A stretch of 19,532 nt of DNA from Actinomycetota bacterium (GTDB lineage Bacteria; Desulfobacterota; Deferrimicrobia; Deferrimicrobiales; Deferrimicrobiaceae): contig JAENIX010000002.1 in assembly GCA_016844415.1 (NCBI GenBank), positions 1-19,532 on the forward strand. Reading direction: 5' to 3'. The notes below the pieces were generated by a model that did no database searches, was not told the origin of the DNA, and saw only the letters and a program-made list of their open reading frames with translations. The position numbers and the translations under genes were made by a program. Positions 1-5,715 of this stretch are shown here, in pieces (within the stretch, counting starts at the first letter, position 1; every line of letters begins with the position of its first letter).

Positions 1-1
1 G

Positions 2-193
2 CTGGTGCCGGAGATGACCTACGAGGGGATGGAGATCAGCGGCGGAGAGATGGCTTCCGAGGCGTATTTCAGGATGGGGGAGATCTCCGATCCCGCGGAG
101 CTGGCCAAGCTGCGCCAGGCGCTGCTGGACTACTGCCGGCAGGACACCCTGGGCCTCGTCCGGCTGGTGGAGAAGTTGCGAACCATCCGGTAG
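2..193 (+). CDS. DUF2779 domain protein, C-terminal end (5' end outside window)
   Basis: The frame is open from the window edge and stops at 191-193. The visible 63 residues read LVPEMTYEGMEI, then a helical stretch, then LLDYCRQDTLGLVRLVEKL. This matches the C-terminal end of DUF2779, an uncharacterised family whose C-terminal half resembles a DEDD-type exonuclease fold; that relation is from family knowledge, not visible here. The conserved DYCRQDTLGLVRL segment holds what would be the last acidic site. The gene appears intact at this end. Two broken copies of the same 3' end follow at about 1874-2053 and 3540-3611, so this is probably the parental copy and the anchor of the island downstream. 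Function is unknown. Confidence 0.8.
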   Translation: MVPEMTYEGMEISGGEMASEAYFRMGEISDPAELAKLRQALLDYCRQDTLGLVRLVEKLRTIR

Positions 194-396
194 TTCACTC
201 CTGGCTTCACCTATACGCCCGGTCGGGACATCCCCGGCTGGTATTCCCCTTGCAATTTATCCACACAAAACGTGATTCCCTGAGGAAACCTGATGTTTTT
301 AGGGAAATGCAGGACGGGTCTCGGACTCCCAGTGTCCGGAAAGAGTACTGACAAAGAGCGCACGCATTCATCTCGTTTCAAGGAAACTGCGAAGCA

Positions 397-503
397 TTGA
401 CAGGGAACAAGCGTTTCGATAACCTCGAATCAGAGCATATCCCCCCTGTTTCCTCGGAGACAGGGCGCGAGGCCGCGCCGTTTGGTGCGGCCTCTGCTTT
501 TTC
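397..503 (+). ncRNA. Candidate small RNA or 5' leader (promoter, two hairpins, terminator)
   Basis: TTGACA at 397-402 is followed after 17 bases by TAACCT at 420-425, a good -35 with a weak -10. A transcript from about 432 would be roughly 70 nt. It would fold into hairpin 1 (CCCTGTTT 444-451 with AGACAGGG 458-465, one G-U pair, loop CCTCGG) and hairpin 2 (GAGGCCGC 469-476 with GCGGCCTC 487-494), ending in a T run. It could be an independent small RNA or an attenuating leader for the NYN gene, whose start codon lies 12 bases after the T run. No known RNA family is recognised. Promoter and structure are read from sequence; function is inference. Confidence 0.4.
469..503 (+). terminator. Intrinsic terminator just before the NYN gene
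   Basis: An 8-bp perfect GC-rich stem (469-476 with 487-494, 10-base loop) is followed closely by CTTTTTC at 497-503, the classic Rho-independent form. It faces the NYN gene start at 516, so transcripts arriving from upstream must read through it. Confidence 0.7.
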
Positions 504-515
504 CCCTCCCGCAAA

Positions 516-1139
516 ATGTTGACCAACATCTATGTTGACGGATTTAATCTTTATTACGGGGCTCTGAAGGGGAGCCCTTATAGGTGGTTGGATCTAAACC
601 GGCTCTGCAGCTTGCTGCTTCCCAGGTTTACGATCAATCGGATCAAATACTTCACTGCGAGGGTCCGTGCCCGTAGTGACGACCCAGGGCAACCGGGGAG
701 ACAGGAGATTTATTTCAGGGCGCTGAGGACCCTTCCAAATGTGGAAATTATATTCGGACATTTTTTGACCAATGTCGTCAGCATGCCACTTGCCGGGTGC
801 GAACCAGGAAATCAGAAATATGTCAGTGTCATTAAAACGGAAGAAAAAGGTTCCGATGTCAACTTGGCGACCCATTTGCTTTACGACGGATTTAAGGGAA
901 ATTTTCAATCGGCGGTTTTGATCACAAACGATTCGGATCTGTTGGAACCGATTAAGGTCATAAGGAGTGAAATGAATGCGCATATTGGGATATTGAATCC
1001 TCATGCGGCACCAAGCCGGGCACTCATCAAGCATGCTTCGTTTATAAAACAAATTCGAAGGGGGGTGCTGTCGGCGAGCCAGTTCCCCTCGCAACTGCGC
1101 GACGACAAGGGAGTCTTTCATAAGCCTCCGGCCTGGTGA
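516..1139 (+). CDS. NYN-domain (LabA/DUF88-like) putative ribonuclease
   Basis: A 207-residue protein of the NYN family, PIN-like metal-dependent nucleases usually acting on RNA. The N-terminus YVDGFNLYYG carries the first acidic residue (D8). The central KGSDVNLATHLLYD supplies D114, and ITNDSDLLEPI carries D139 and D141. These are the conserved acidic positions of the fold. Length suits a single-domain member. The start ATG at 516 sits at the beginning of the first strand, but no Shine-Dalgarno is visible and a terminator hairpin ends 12 bases upstream. Base composition is visibly more AT-rich than the housekeeping genes further right, suggesting transfer. It converges on higA with 42 bases between. 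The substrate is unknown; a role in defence or RNA turnover is inferred from the island context. Confidence 0.85.
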   Translation: MLTNIYVDGFNLYYGALKGSPYRWLDLNRLCSLLLPRFTINRIKYFTARVRARSDDPGQPGRQEIYFRALRTLPNVEIIFGHFLTNVVSMPLAGCEPGNQKYVSVIKTEEKGSDVNLATHLLYDGFKGNFQSAVLITNDSDLLEPIKVIRSEMNAHIGILNPHAAPSRALIKHASFIKQIRRGVLSASQFPSQLRDDKGVFHKPPAW

Positions 1140-1181
1140 TCGCGAATCTGGAAAAAATGCGGGGGATGGAGGGGTAGGACG

Positions 1182-1511
1182 CTATGCAATCCTTCGGCGT
1201 GCTTTCGATGGAACGACATGGACTTCGAGCTTGCAACCCACCGCTTGGGCATACTTTTTCAGCGTGGCCAGGGTAGGCGAATGCCGGTTGTCCGACAGGG
1301 CGGTTTCCAGGCGGGTGACTGCCGGCGGCTTGGTCCCCATCTTTTTCGCTACATCCGATTGGGTCAAGCCTGCCCGCCGGCGGGCCAGCAGTAATTCCCG
1401 GAGCAAGGTATATTCCGTTTCCAATTCAGCGTAAGCCCCCTTGAATTCCGGATCCCGCTTCCATGCATCGACCATCTGGCGATGTGTTTTTATGGATGCT
1501 TTTCTGGTCAT
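1182..1511 (-). CDS. higA: HigA-type XRE antitoxin
   Basis: A 109-residue protein with a helix-turn-helix of the XRE/Cro type at about residues 38-95 (RRRAGLTQSDVAKKMGTKPP then AVTRLE). The N-terminal helix (MVDAWKRDPEFKGAYAELE) is typical of HigA-like antitoxins paired with Gp49-like toxins. The ATG at 1511 overlaps the toxin stop by four bases (ATGA), giving toxin-first order and translational coupling. The reading frame stays open far upstream, to 2138, but that extension lies opposite the toxin and the DUF2779 remnant and is not credible. The protein should neutralise the toxin and repress the operon through the palindrome at 1843-1860. Assignment rests on HTH and pairing. Confidence 0.85.
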   Translation of the reverse strand: MTRKASIKTHRQMVDAWKRDPEFKGAYAELETEYTLLRELLLARRRAGLTQSDVAKKMGTKPPAVTRLETALSDNRHSPTLATLKKYAQAVGCKLEVHVVPSKARRRIA

Positions 1512-1834
1512 GATTTGCAGACCTCCCTCTGCCTCCTGCGGGCGATAGCCAATTCCCGCTTCGGTGTTTCGTTCGCCTTCTTGATAAACGAATGCAATAT
1601 GATGATCTTCCTTCCCACCTTGGTGCAGTAGAACACCCTGGCGATTCCCTCGCGCCCGCGTGGTCGCAGTTCGAAAAGTCCGCCCCCCATTGCCCGTGAA
1701 TGAGGCATGCGAAGTTCGAGTCCGAACTCCTCCAGCAATTCGGTCAGCCGGGCATACGACGCCCGTATCCCGACCGGCAACACATCGATCTCCAGCCTGA
1801 CATCTTCGCTGTAGTAATCGATCGTCCAGGACAT
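1508..1834 (-). CDS. higB: HigB/RelE-fold toxin (Gp49-like)
   Basis: A 108-residue protein matching the phage-derived Gp49-like / HigB toxin family: RELRP-type strand (LFELRPRGREGIARVFYC), then KIIILHSFIKKANETPKRELAIARRR. The FxKKxxxTPxxEL motif near the C-terminus is characteristic. Family members are ribosome-dependent mRNA interferases. It is the first gene of the operon. No Shine-Dalgarno precedes the ATG at 1834; the predicted promoter (TTGTGG 1869-1864, 17-base spacer, TATGTA 1846-1841, reverse strand) would start transcription close to the ATG, so the mRNA may be leaderless. The -35 lies at the edge of the DUF2779 remnant. Confidence 0.87.
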   Translation of the reverse strand: MSWTIDYYSEDVRLEIDVLPVGIRASYARLTELLEEFGLELRMPHSRAMGGGLFELRPRGREGIARVFYCTKVGRKIIILHSFIKKANETPKRELAIARRRQREVCKS

Positions 1835-1840
1835 GATCGA

Positions 1841-1869
1841 TACATAACATATATGTTATGCCACCACAA
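1841..1869 (-). promoter_or_regulatory. higBA promoter and palindromic operator
   Basis: CATAACATATATGTTATG at 1843-1860 is a perfect 18-bp palindrome lying between and over the predicted -35 (TTGTGG) and -10 (TATGTA) of higBA. Its position 9 bases before the higB ATG is what an autorepressed toxin-antitoxin operator requires. The palindrome is seen directly; promoter hexamers are weak matches and HigA binding is inferred. Confidence 0.7.
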
Positions 1870-1873
1870 GGGT

Positions 1874-2053
1874 AATCTTGCCAACCTGATGGAGCCGTTT
1901 CGTCGCCGGGACGTATACCACTGGTGGGTGGTGGGGGAGATCTCCGATCCCGCGGAGTTGGCCCGCCTGCGCAAGTCGCTATTGGACTACTGCCGCCAGG
2001 ACACCCTGGGGCTCGTACGGCTGGTGGAGAAGTTGAGGGCCAATCTTCACTAG
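1874..2053 (+). pseudogene. DUF2779 3'-end remnant, copy 2 (internally deleted)
   Basis: Translated in frame to the TAG at 2051-2053, this reads NLANLMEPFRRRDVYH, then directly GEISDPAELARLRKSLLDYC and RQDTLGLVRLVEKL. Both parts are DUF2779 C-terminal segments, but the stretch between them (present in copy 1 as LVPEMTYEGMEI...YFRM) is missing. There is no plausible start. From 1933 the DNA aligns with 76 onward at about 90% identity by eye, with the first 25 bases identical; the codon changes and divergent last residues (ANLH versus TIR) suggest a copy from a related gene rather than a recent exact duplication. Confidence 0.75.
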
Positions 2054-2062
2054 ATATATCTG

Positions 2063-2147
2063 TTTCAACGTCTGCTGAAAATAACTTGTATAATGAAATC
2101 AAATCTGCTATTTTCATCTTGTGTGGTTCTTTCAACAAACGTTGAAA
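2063..2147 (+). promoter_or_regulatory. Promoter and inverted-repeat operator of the fused antitoxin-hepT operon
   Basis: A consensus -10 TATAAT lies at 2089-2094. It is bracketed by inverted repeats TTTCAACGT (2063-2071) and ACGTTGAAA (2139-2147). The right arm also forms a local hairpin, TTTCAAC 2130-2136 with GTTGAAA 2141-2147 and a four-base loop, just before the ribosome binding site. AbiEi-type antitoxins repress by binding inverted repeats upstream of their operon, and the winged helix of the downstream protein is a candidate binder. The -35 is poor, so the promoter may depend on the -10. Confidence 0.6.
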
Positions 2148-2159
2148 TAGGTGAATGAG

Positions 2160-3191
2160 ATGAAATTTTCCACGGAAGAGCTGGAGCGGAAGGCAGCAGA
2201 GGCGTTACAATCCAGCCTGCAAGGCGTCCCTTTCATCGAGATACAAGGCACCGAAAAGAAGTGCGACTTCGGCGGCTATCGGGCCGACCTGGTGACGACC
2301 GTCAGTACTCCAGCCGGGCCCCGGTATTTCGTCGCCGAGGTCAAATCGGTGGGACAGCCCCGCGCGGCGCGCGAAGCGGTCAATCAACTCTGGCGCTTCC
2401 GTGAGAATCGACCCGATATCGTTCCGGTCTTCATTGCGCCTTATATCTCTCCTGTGTCTGCGGAGCTCTGCAAACAGGAGAGTACGAACTATCTGGATCT
2501 CGTCGGAAATTGCCGGTTGGCCTTCGATAATGCGTTTATCGAGCGGGAAGGAAGACCGAACCTGTTCGCTGAGAAACGTGACCTGCGTTCGTTGTACTCG
2601 CCAAAGTCTTCGCGGGTGTTGCGGGTTCTTCTGGCGAATCCCGGCAAGGCATGGAAGATCCAGGATTTGGCGAAGGAGGCGGAAGTTAGCCTGGGACTTT
2701 CCTCCAACGTGAAAAAGCTCTTGGAGGATCGTGAGTGGATCCGGAAAACGGAAGATGGTCTGATGCTTATCGAACCGGAGAAGTTGCTGGCGGAATGGGC
2801 GGTGAACAACTCTTTACGAAAGAACCGGGTCCAAGATTCCTATTCGAGCGAACCGATTCCCGACATGGAGGCCGGCATGCCGAAGGTTGGAGTATATATG
2901 CCGATGTCTGCTATCGCGACCTTTTGCGGGAAATGGAAGATTACGGAGTTCGCATTATTTGGCTCTGCGCTGCGTGACGATTTCGACGTTGCAAGTGATA
3001 TCGATCTTCTGGTGACCTTCGCCCCCGATGTCGAATGGAGCTTGTTCGACCACGTCAGGATGAAAGCGGAACTGGAAGAGCTCCTGGGAAGGAAGGTGGA
3101 CCTGGTCAACCGGAGAGCGCTGGAGAAAAGCGATAACTGGATCCGTCGGAAAGTCATTCTCGAAACCGCGCGGGTGATCCATGCCGCATGA
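2160..3191 (+). CDS. Fused antitoxin: PD-(D/E)XK-like, winged helix (AbiEi/COG4861-like) and MntA nucleotidyltransferase
   Basis: A 343-residue three-part protein. Residues about 1-140 look like a PD-(D/E)XK fold: RADL with D43, then FVAEVKS with E60 and K62, then Q76. A conserved NYLDLVGN follows. Residues about 147-207 form a winged helix (SSRVLRVLLANPGKAWKIQD, then LAKEAEVSLG). This N-terminal part resembles AbiEi-like antitoxins of the COG4861 type. After a linker, residues about 247-343 are a minimal nucleotidyltransferase: GS at 268-269, ten residues, then DID at 280-282, and KVDLVN with D314, the MntA catalytic set. MntA antitoxins inactivate HepT by AMPylating its tyrosine. ATG 2160 is chosen because AGGTGA at 2149-2154 is an ideal Shine-Dalgarno; GTG 2151 is the alternative. 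The stop overlaps hepT by 11 bases. The frame is continuous, so this appears to be a true fusion. Confidence 0.8.
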   Translation: MKFSTEELERKAAEALQSSLQGVPFIEIQGTEKKCDFGGYRADLVTTVSTPAGPRYFVAEVKSVGQPRAAREAVNQLWRFRENRPDIVPVFIAPYISPVSAELCKQESTNYLDLVGNCRLAFDNAFIEREGRPNLFAEKRDLRSLYSPKSSRVLRVLLANPGKAWKIQDLAKEAEVSLGLSSNVKKLLEDREWIRKTEDGLMLIEPEKLLAEWAVNNSLRKNRVQDSYSSEPIPDMEAGMPKVGVYMPMSAIATFCGKWKITEFALFGSALRDDFDVASDIDLLVTFAPDVEWSLFDHVRMKAELEELLGRKVDLVNRRALEKSDNWIRRKVILETARVIHAA

Positions 3192-3522
3192 GGACGCCAC
3201 GCTCCTCGATATCAGCCGGGCGGCTGAATATATCCTCGAGTTCGCCAAGGGGATGGACAAAGCTTCGTTTCGGGTTGACCCGAAGACCCAATCGGCTGTT
3301 TTGCATCAGCTCATGATCCTGGGCGAAGCCGTCAAGCGTCTTTCGTCGGCCTATCGGACGCGCCACGGGGGGATTCCCTGGCCGCTTATGGCAGGCATGA
3401 GGGACCAGTTGATCCATGCCTATGATGTCGTTGACGTGGATGAGGTCTGGAATACGGTCGAGAAAGATATCCCGGAACTGCTATCCCTTCTGAAGCCGCT
3501 CGTGTCATCTCTCAAGGGATAG
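3181..3522 (+). CDS. hepT: HepT (DUF86, HEPN-domain) ribonuclease toxin
   Basis: A 113-residue all-helical HEPN protein of the HepT/DUF86 family. The diagnostic RX4HXY motif is intact at R74, H79 and Y81 (MRDQLIHAYDVVD). Upstream helices contain AVLHQLMILGEAVKRLS, also typical. In characterised HepT-MntA pairs the toxin is an RNase and the motif tyrosine is AMPylated by MntA. The ATG at 3181 lies inside the end of the fused antitoxin gene (11-base overlap in another frame), giving translational coupling with antitoxin first. The gene ends 17 bases before DUF2779 remnant copy 3. Confidence 0.93.
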   Translation: MPHEDATLLDISRAAEYILEFAKGMDKASFRVDPKTQSAVLHQLMILGEAVKRLSSAYRTRHGGIPWPLMAGMRDQLIHAYDVVDVDEVWNTVEKDIPELLSLLKPLVSSLKG

Positions 3523-3539
3523 TTTTCAAGGGGGAATAG

Positions 3540-3611
3540 GCCAAGCTGCGCAAGGACTTGCTGGATTATTGCCGGCAGGACACCCTGGGCCTCGTCCGGT
3601 TTATGATTGAC
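3540..3611 (+). pseudogene. DUF2779 3'-end remnant, copy 3
   Basis: After an in-frame TAG at 3537-3539 the frame reads AKLRKDLLDYCRQDTLGLVR and then leaves the family sequence (FYD, stop). This corresponds to AKLRQALLDYCRQDTLGLVR of copy 1. The DNA at 3571-3599 is identical over 29 bases to 135-163, more similar to copy 1 than copy 2 is in that stretch. Homology ends abruptly at 3600, eight bases before the TTGACA of the next cassette's promoter. Confidence 0.75.
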
Positions 3612-3648
3612 ATTTGAAATATATTCTTGCATATTGTGACTTGCAAGA
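3608..3648 (+). promoter_or_regulatory. Promoter and candidate operator of the XRE-ImmA gene
   Basis: TTGACA at 3608-3613, a 17-base spacer and CATATT at 3631-3636 form a good sigma-70-type promoter. The inverted repeat CTTGCA (3627-3632) / TGCAAG (3643-3648) overlaps the -10, and further CTTGC copies follow (3641, 3653). Autorepression by the XRE domain of the downstream protein is inferred. Confidence 0.6.
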
Positions 3649-3705
3649 TGTTCTTGCCTGCCTGTGCATGTCTGGCCGGGAAGAGACCGAAAGGAGGTTT
3701 GTTTC

Positions 3706-4821
3706 ATGGCCAATGAAAACCCTCGAGACTTTTATCGAATGGTTGGCGAGCGGATAAAAGCAGCCAGGGAAGCATTAGATATGAACCAGAAAGAACTCGC
3801 CGAGAAACTTGGCTTCAAGGATCGGCAAACCTTGTCTGTAATAGAGTCCGGTGCGAGAAAAGTTTCCTCCGCCGAGCTTGTCACCATCATAAAAGTGCTA
3901 CGGAAGGATCTCGAATACTTTACTGATCCCTTTCTCCTTGTCGGCGAGGGGGTCTTCAGCTGGCGGGCGCAGGCGCAGCCAGCAATTCTCGATAACTTTG
4001 AAGAAAAGGCGAGAGTATGGATAGCTACCTATAGAACCCTAGGGACTGGACTCGGCGAGCCTTTTAATCCATTAGGGTTCCGATTAAAGCTGTCAGAAAG
4101 AAGTTCCTTTGAAGATGCCTGGAACGCCGCCGAAGAACTTCAAAGGAAATGGAATTTGGGTGAAACACCTGCCAATAATCTTCTTGGGATCGCCGAAGAC
4201 AAATTGGACATCCTGGTGCTTTATGTCGATGTCGAGAGGGGGACATCCATCTCGGGAGCGGCATGTCACCTGCCCGAATTCAGTACGATCCTCATCAATC
4301 GTAGGGAACCCGACGGGAGGAAACATTTCGATTTCGCACATGAATTATTCCATGTTCTTACTTGGAAAGAGATGCCGCCTGAACGCCTGGACAAGGATAA
4401 CCCGCTGGAGCGAAAGGGCAAGAGAGTAGAACAATTGGCGGATAACTTTGCCGCAGCTCTCCTGATGCCACGTCATGTCGTTACGAAACGATGGAGCGAG
4501 CGCGGCAAAAAAGAAATCCATGAATGGATCAACCGGACGGCAACCGATTTCGGCGTAACCGCGAAAGCACTCTGCTATTGGCTTATGAATCTCAACCTAT
4601 TATCAATTAAAGAAAGGCAATCTATCGAAGAGGACCGCCTGATTTGGAACGGGCGAACACCGGTAGAAAGAAATCTACCGAGCATTTTTTCGGGAAAATT
4701 TATGCACCGTATCAAGAAAGCCATGGATAAAGGCTTGTTATCGGAAAGGCGAGCTGCAAGCCTGCTCGGCCTCTCACTGGAAGAGCTCTGGAAAGTTTTG
4801 GAAGGTTACCGCTTTGTATAA
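3706..4821 (+). CDS. XRE helix-turn-helix / ImmA-IrrE metallopeptidase fusion (COG2856 type)
   Basis: A 371-residue two-domain protein. Residues about 14-70 form an XRE HTH (ERIKAAREALDMNQKELAEK through the recognition helix). Residues about 140-260 are an ImmA/IrrE zinc peptidase: HELFH with H212, E213 and H216, then EQLADNFAAALLMP supplying the downstream glutamate. The C-terminal helices have no clear assignment. Homologues act as regulators or antitoxins, some cleaving a repressor. The start ATG at 3706 has AAGGAGG at 3691-3697; an upstream in-frame ATG at 3664 lacks such a site. It is followed 30 bases later by a PIN gene, matching the known COG2856-PIN toxin-antitoxin pairing. Composition is visibly AT-richer than the core genes. 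Confidence 0.88.
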   Translation: MANENPRDFYRMVGERIKAAREALDMNQKELAEKLGFKDRQTLSVIESGARKVSSAELVTIIKVLRKDLEYFTDPFLLVGEGVFSWRAQAQPAILDNFEEKARVWIATYRTLGTGLGEPFNPLGFRLKLSERSSFEDAWNAAEELQRKWNLGETPANNLLGIAEDKLDILVLYVDVERGTSISGAACHLPEFSTILINRREPDGRKHFDFAHELFHVLTWKEMPPERLDKDNPLERKGKRVEQLADNFAAALLMPRHVVTKRWSERGKKEIHEWINRTATDFGVTAKALCYWLMNLNLLSIKERQSIEEDRLIWNGRTPVERNLPSIFSGKFMHRIKKAMDKGLLSERRAASLLGLSLEELWKVLEGYRFV

Positions 4822-4851
4822 GGCCGACGATTAATCGGCCGGCGATCAGGC

Positions 4852-5181
4852 ATGATCACGCGCGGCGGCCTCATCCTTCTCGACACGTCAGCCATAATCG
4901 AAGCAAACAAACTCAAATTCTGGAATGCGTTGAAAAAAGGTTTCCAATTGGAAACCGTGCGGAAATGTATTGATGAAATCAAAGCCGGGAACTTTCGAGG
5001 TGGGACTCGTATCAACATCGATGTAAACCGCTTGGCGAAGGGCATCGTTGTTCGCGAAGTTAATCGTGAAATATTAACGCCCGCCGTGCTGGCAAGCGAT
5101 GGCAAACTTGGCCATGTGGATCTCGGCGAACGGGATCTAATCGCTTACGCATTCTCGCGCCCCGAAGGGAGTCCTTCTTAA
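4852..5181 (+). CDS. PIN-domain toxin, C-terminally truncated
   Basis: A 109-residue protein starting with the PIN strand LILLDTSAIIEAN (D11), followed by VRKCIDEIKAGN (E42) and DLGERDLIAYAFSR (D90, E93, D95). This resembles PIN proteins encoded next to COG2856 proteases, which usually run about 150-160 residues. Here the frame ends at RPEGSPS just after the third acidic region, so the last strand with its conserved aspartate and the C-terminal helix are missing. It is probably inactive as a nuclease. The end coincides with the start of another toxin-like remnant, suggesting truncation by insertion or deletion. Gene order antitoxin-toxin is conserved. Confidence 0.7.
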   Translation: MITRGGLILLDTSAIIEANKLKFWNALKKGFQLETVRKCIDEIKAGNFRGGTRINIDVNRLAKGIVVREVNREILTPAVLASDGKLGHVDLGERDLIAYAFSRPEGSPS

Positions 5182-5275
5182 CGCCACAACAAAACGCCAC
5201 TACAATCATGCTGTAATTTACGAGTGGGATGAGCGGAAACGGAAGGTTTACTATGCCGCGATCAAAAATCGTTAG
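5174..5275 (+). pseudogene. Remnant of a toxin gene upstream of brnA
   Basis: In this frame the DNA reads LLNATTKRHYNHAVIYEWDE, then RKRKVYYAAIKNR and a TAG at 5273-5275, with no start codon of its own. VIYEWDERKRKVYYAAIKNR resembles the C-terminal strand pair of RelE/ParE-fold toxins (VIYxxDxxxRxVxxxAIxxR). EWDERK also recalls the N-terminus of BrnT. It overlaps the brnA start region, the position expected for the end of a partner toxin. Whether it is a RelE-like tail or a deleted BrnT cannot be settled by eye. Confidence 0.4.
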
Positions 5276-5678
5276 ATACACAAGCAGGGAAATGGAAGAG
5301 AAGATCCGCCGGGGTGAAGACCGCACCGATTGGGCGCGGGTCAAGGCGATGAAAGACGAGGACATCGTTATTGACGAGGACGCGCCAGAACCCACGGCGG
5401 AGCAGTGGGCCAAAGCCATCATCACCGATCGCAGGCCCCCGAAGAAGAACATCACCCTTCGGATCGACCCGGATATCATCGACTGGTTCAAGGCCAAGGG
5501 GAAGGGCTACCAGACGCGGATGAACGCGGTGCTGCGCGCCTACATCGGGTTGCAACGCAAAGGCCACCGTTCGGTCGCAGCCCTTCAGCGACGGTCGGTG
5601 GAACAGGGAACCGACAGGATCTCTTCTGAAGAGATCGATGCGGAGATCGGGGCGGTCCGGGAAAAGCGCCGCCGTTGA
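5253..5678 (+). CDS. brnA: BrnA-type antitoxin
   Basis: A 141-residue protein with the BrnA signature in its middle: DEDAPEPTAEQWAKA, then KKNITLRIDPDIIDWFKAKG and KGYQTRMNAVLRAYI, a ribbon-helix-helix that dimerises and represses its own operon. ATG 5253 is preferred over 5229 because GGAAGG lies at 5241-5246 and MPRSKIVRYT is a normal beginning. BrnA normally follows BrnT, an RNase toxin; no intact BrnT is present, only the remnant upstream. The C-terminal tail (HRSVAALQRRSVEQGTDRIS) is longer than in minimal BrnA proteins. It is an orphan antitoxin here. Confidence 0.8.
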   Translation: MPRSKIVRYTSREMEEKIRRGEDRTDWARVKAMKDEDIVIDEDAPEPTAEQWAKAIITDRRPPKKNITLRIDPDIIDWFKAKGKGYQTRMNAVLRAYIGLQRKGHRSVAALQRRSVEQGTDRISSEEIDAEIGAVREKRRR

Positions 5679-5715
5679 ACATCGTCCTGGACCGATACCG
5701 GAAGCAAACCGCCCG

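Larger units (their letters stand above)
194..515. other. Intergenic region, 322 bp, no protein gene seen
   Basis: No convincing coding frame is present between the DUF2779 stop and the NYN gene. An imperfect stem (TTCCCT at 276-281 with AGGGAA at 301-306) lies shortly after DUF2779 and may be a weak terminator. The second half holds a promoter-like pair and two tandem hairpins, annotated separately as a candidate small RNA. Confidence 0.6.

Noticed and set aside
276..306. Stem TTCCCT/AGGGAA after DUF2779 as a terminator
   Set aside because: A six-base, AT-containing stem with a 19-base loop and no T run after it is too weak to call.
1182..2138. A 318-codon reverse-strand open frame
   Set aside because: Only the last 109 codons are a real gene (HigA). 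The rest lies opposite higB and the DUF2779 remnant and has low-complexity, unfamiliar sequence.
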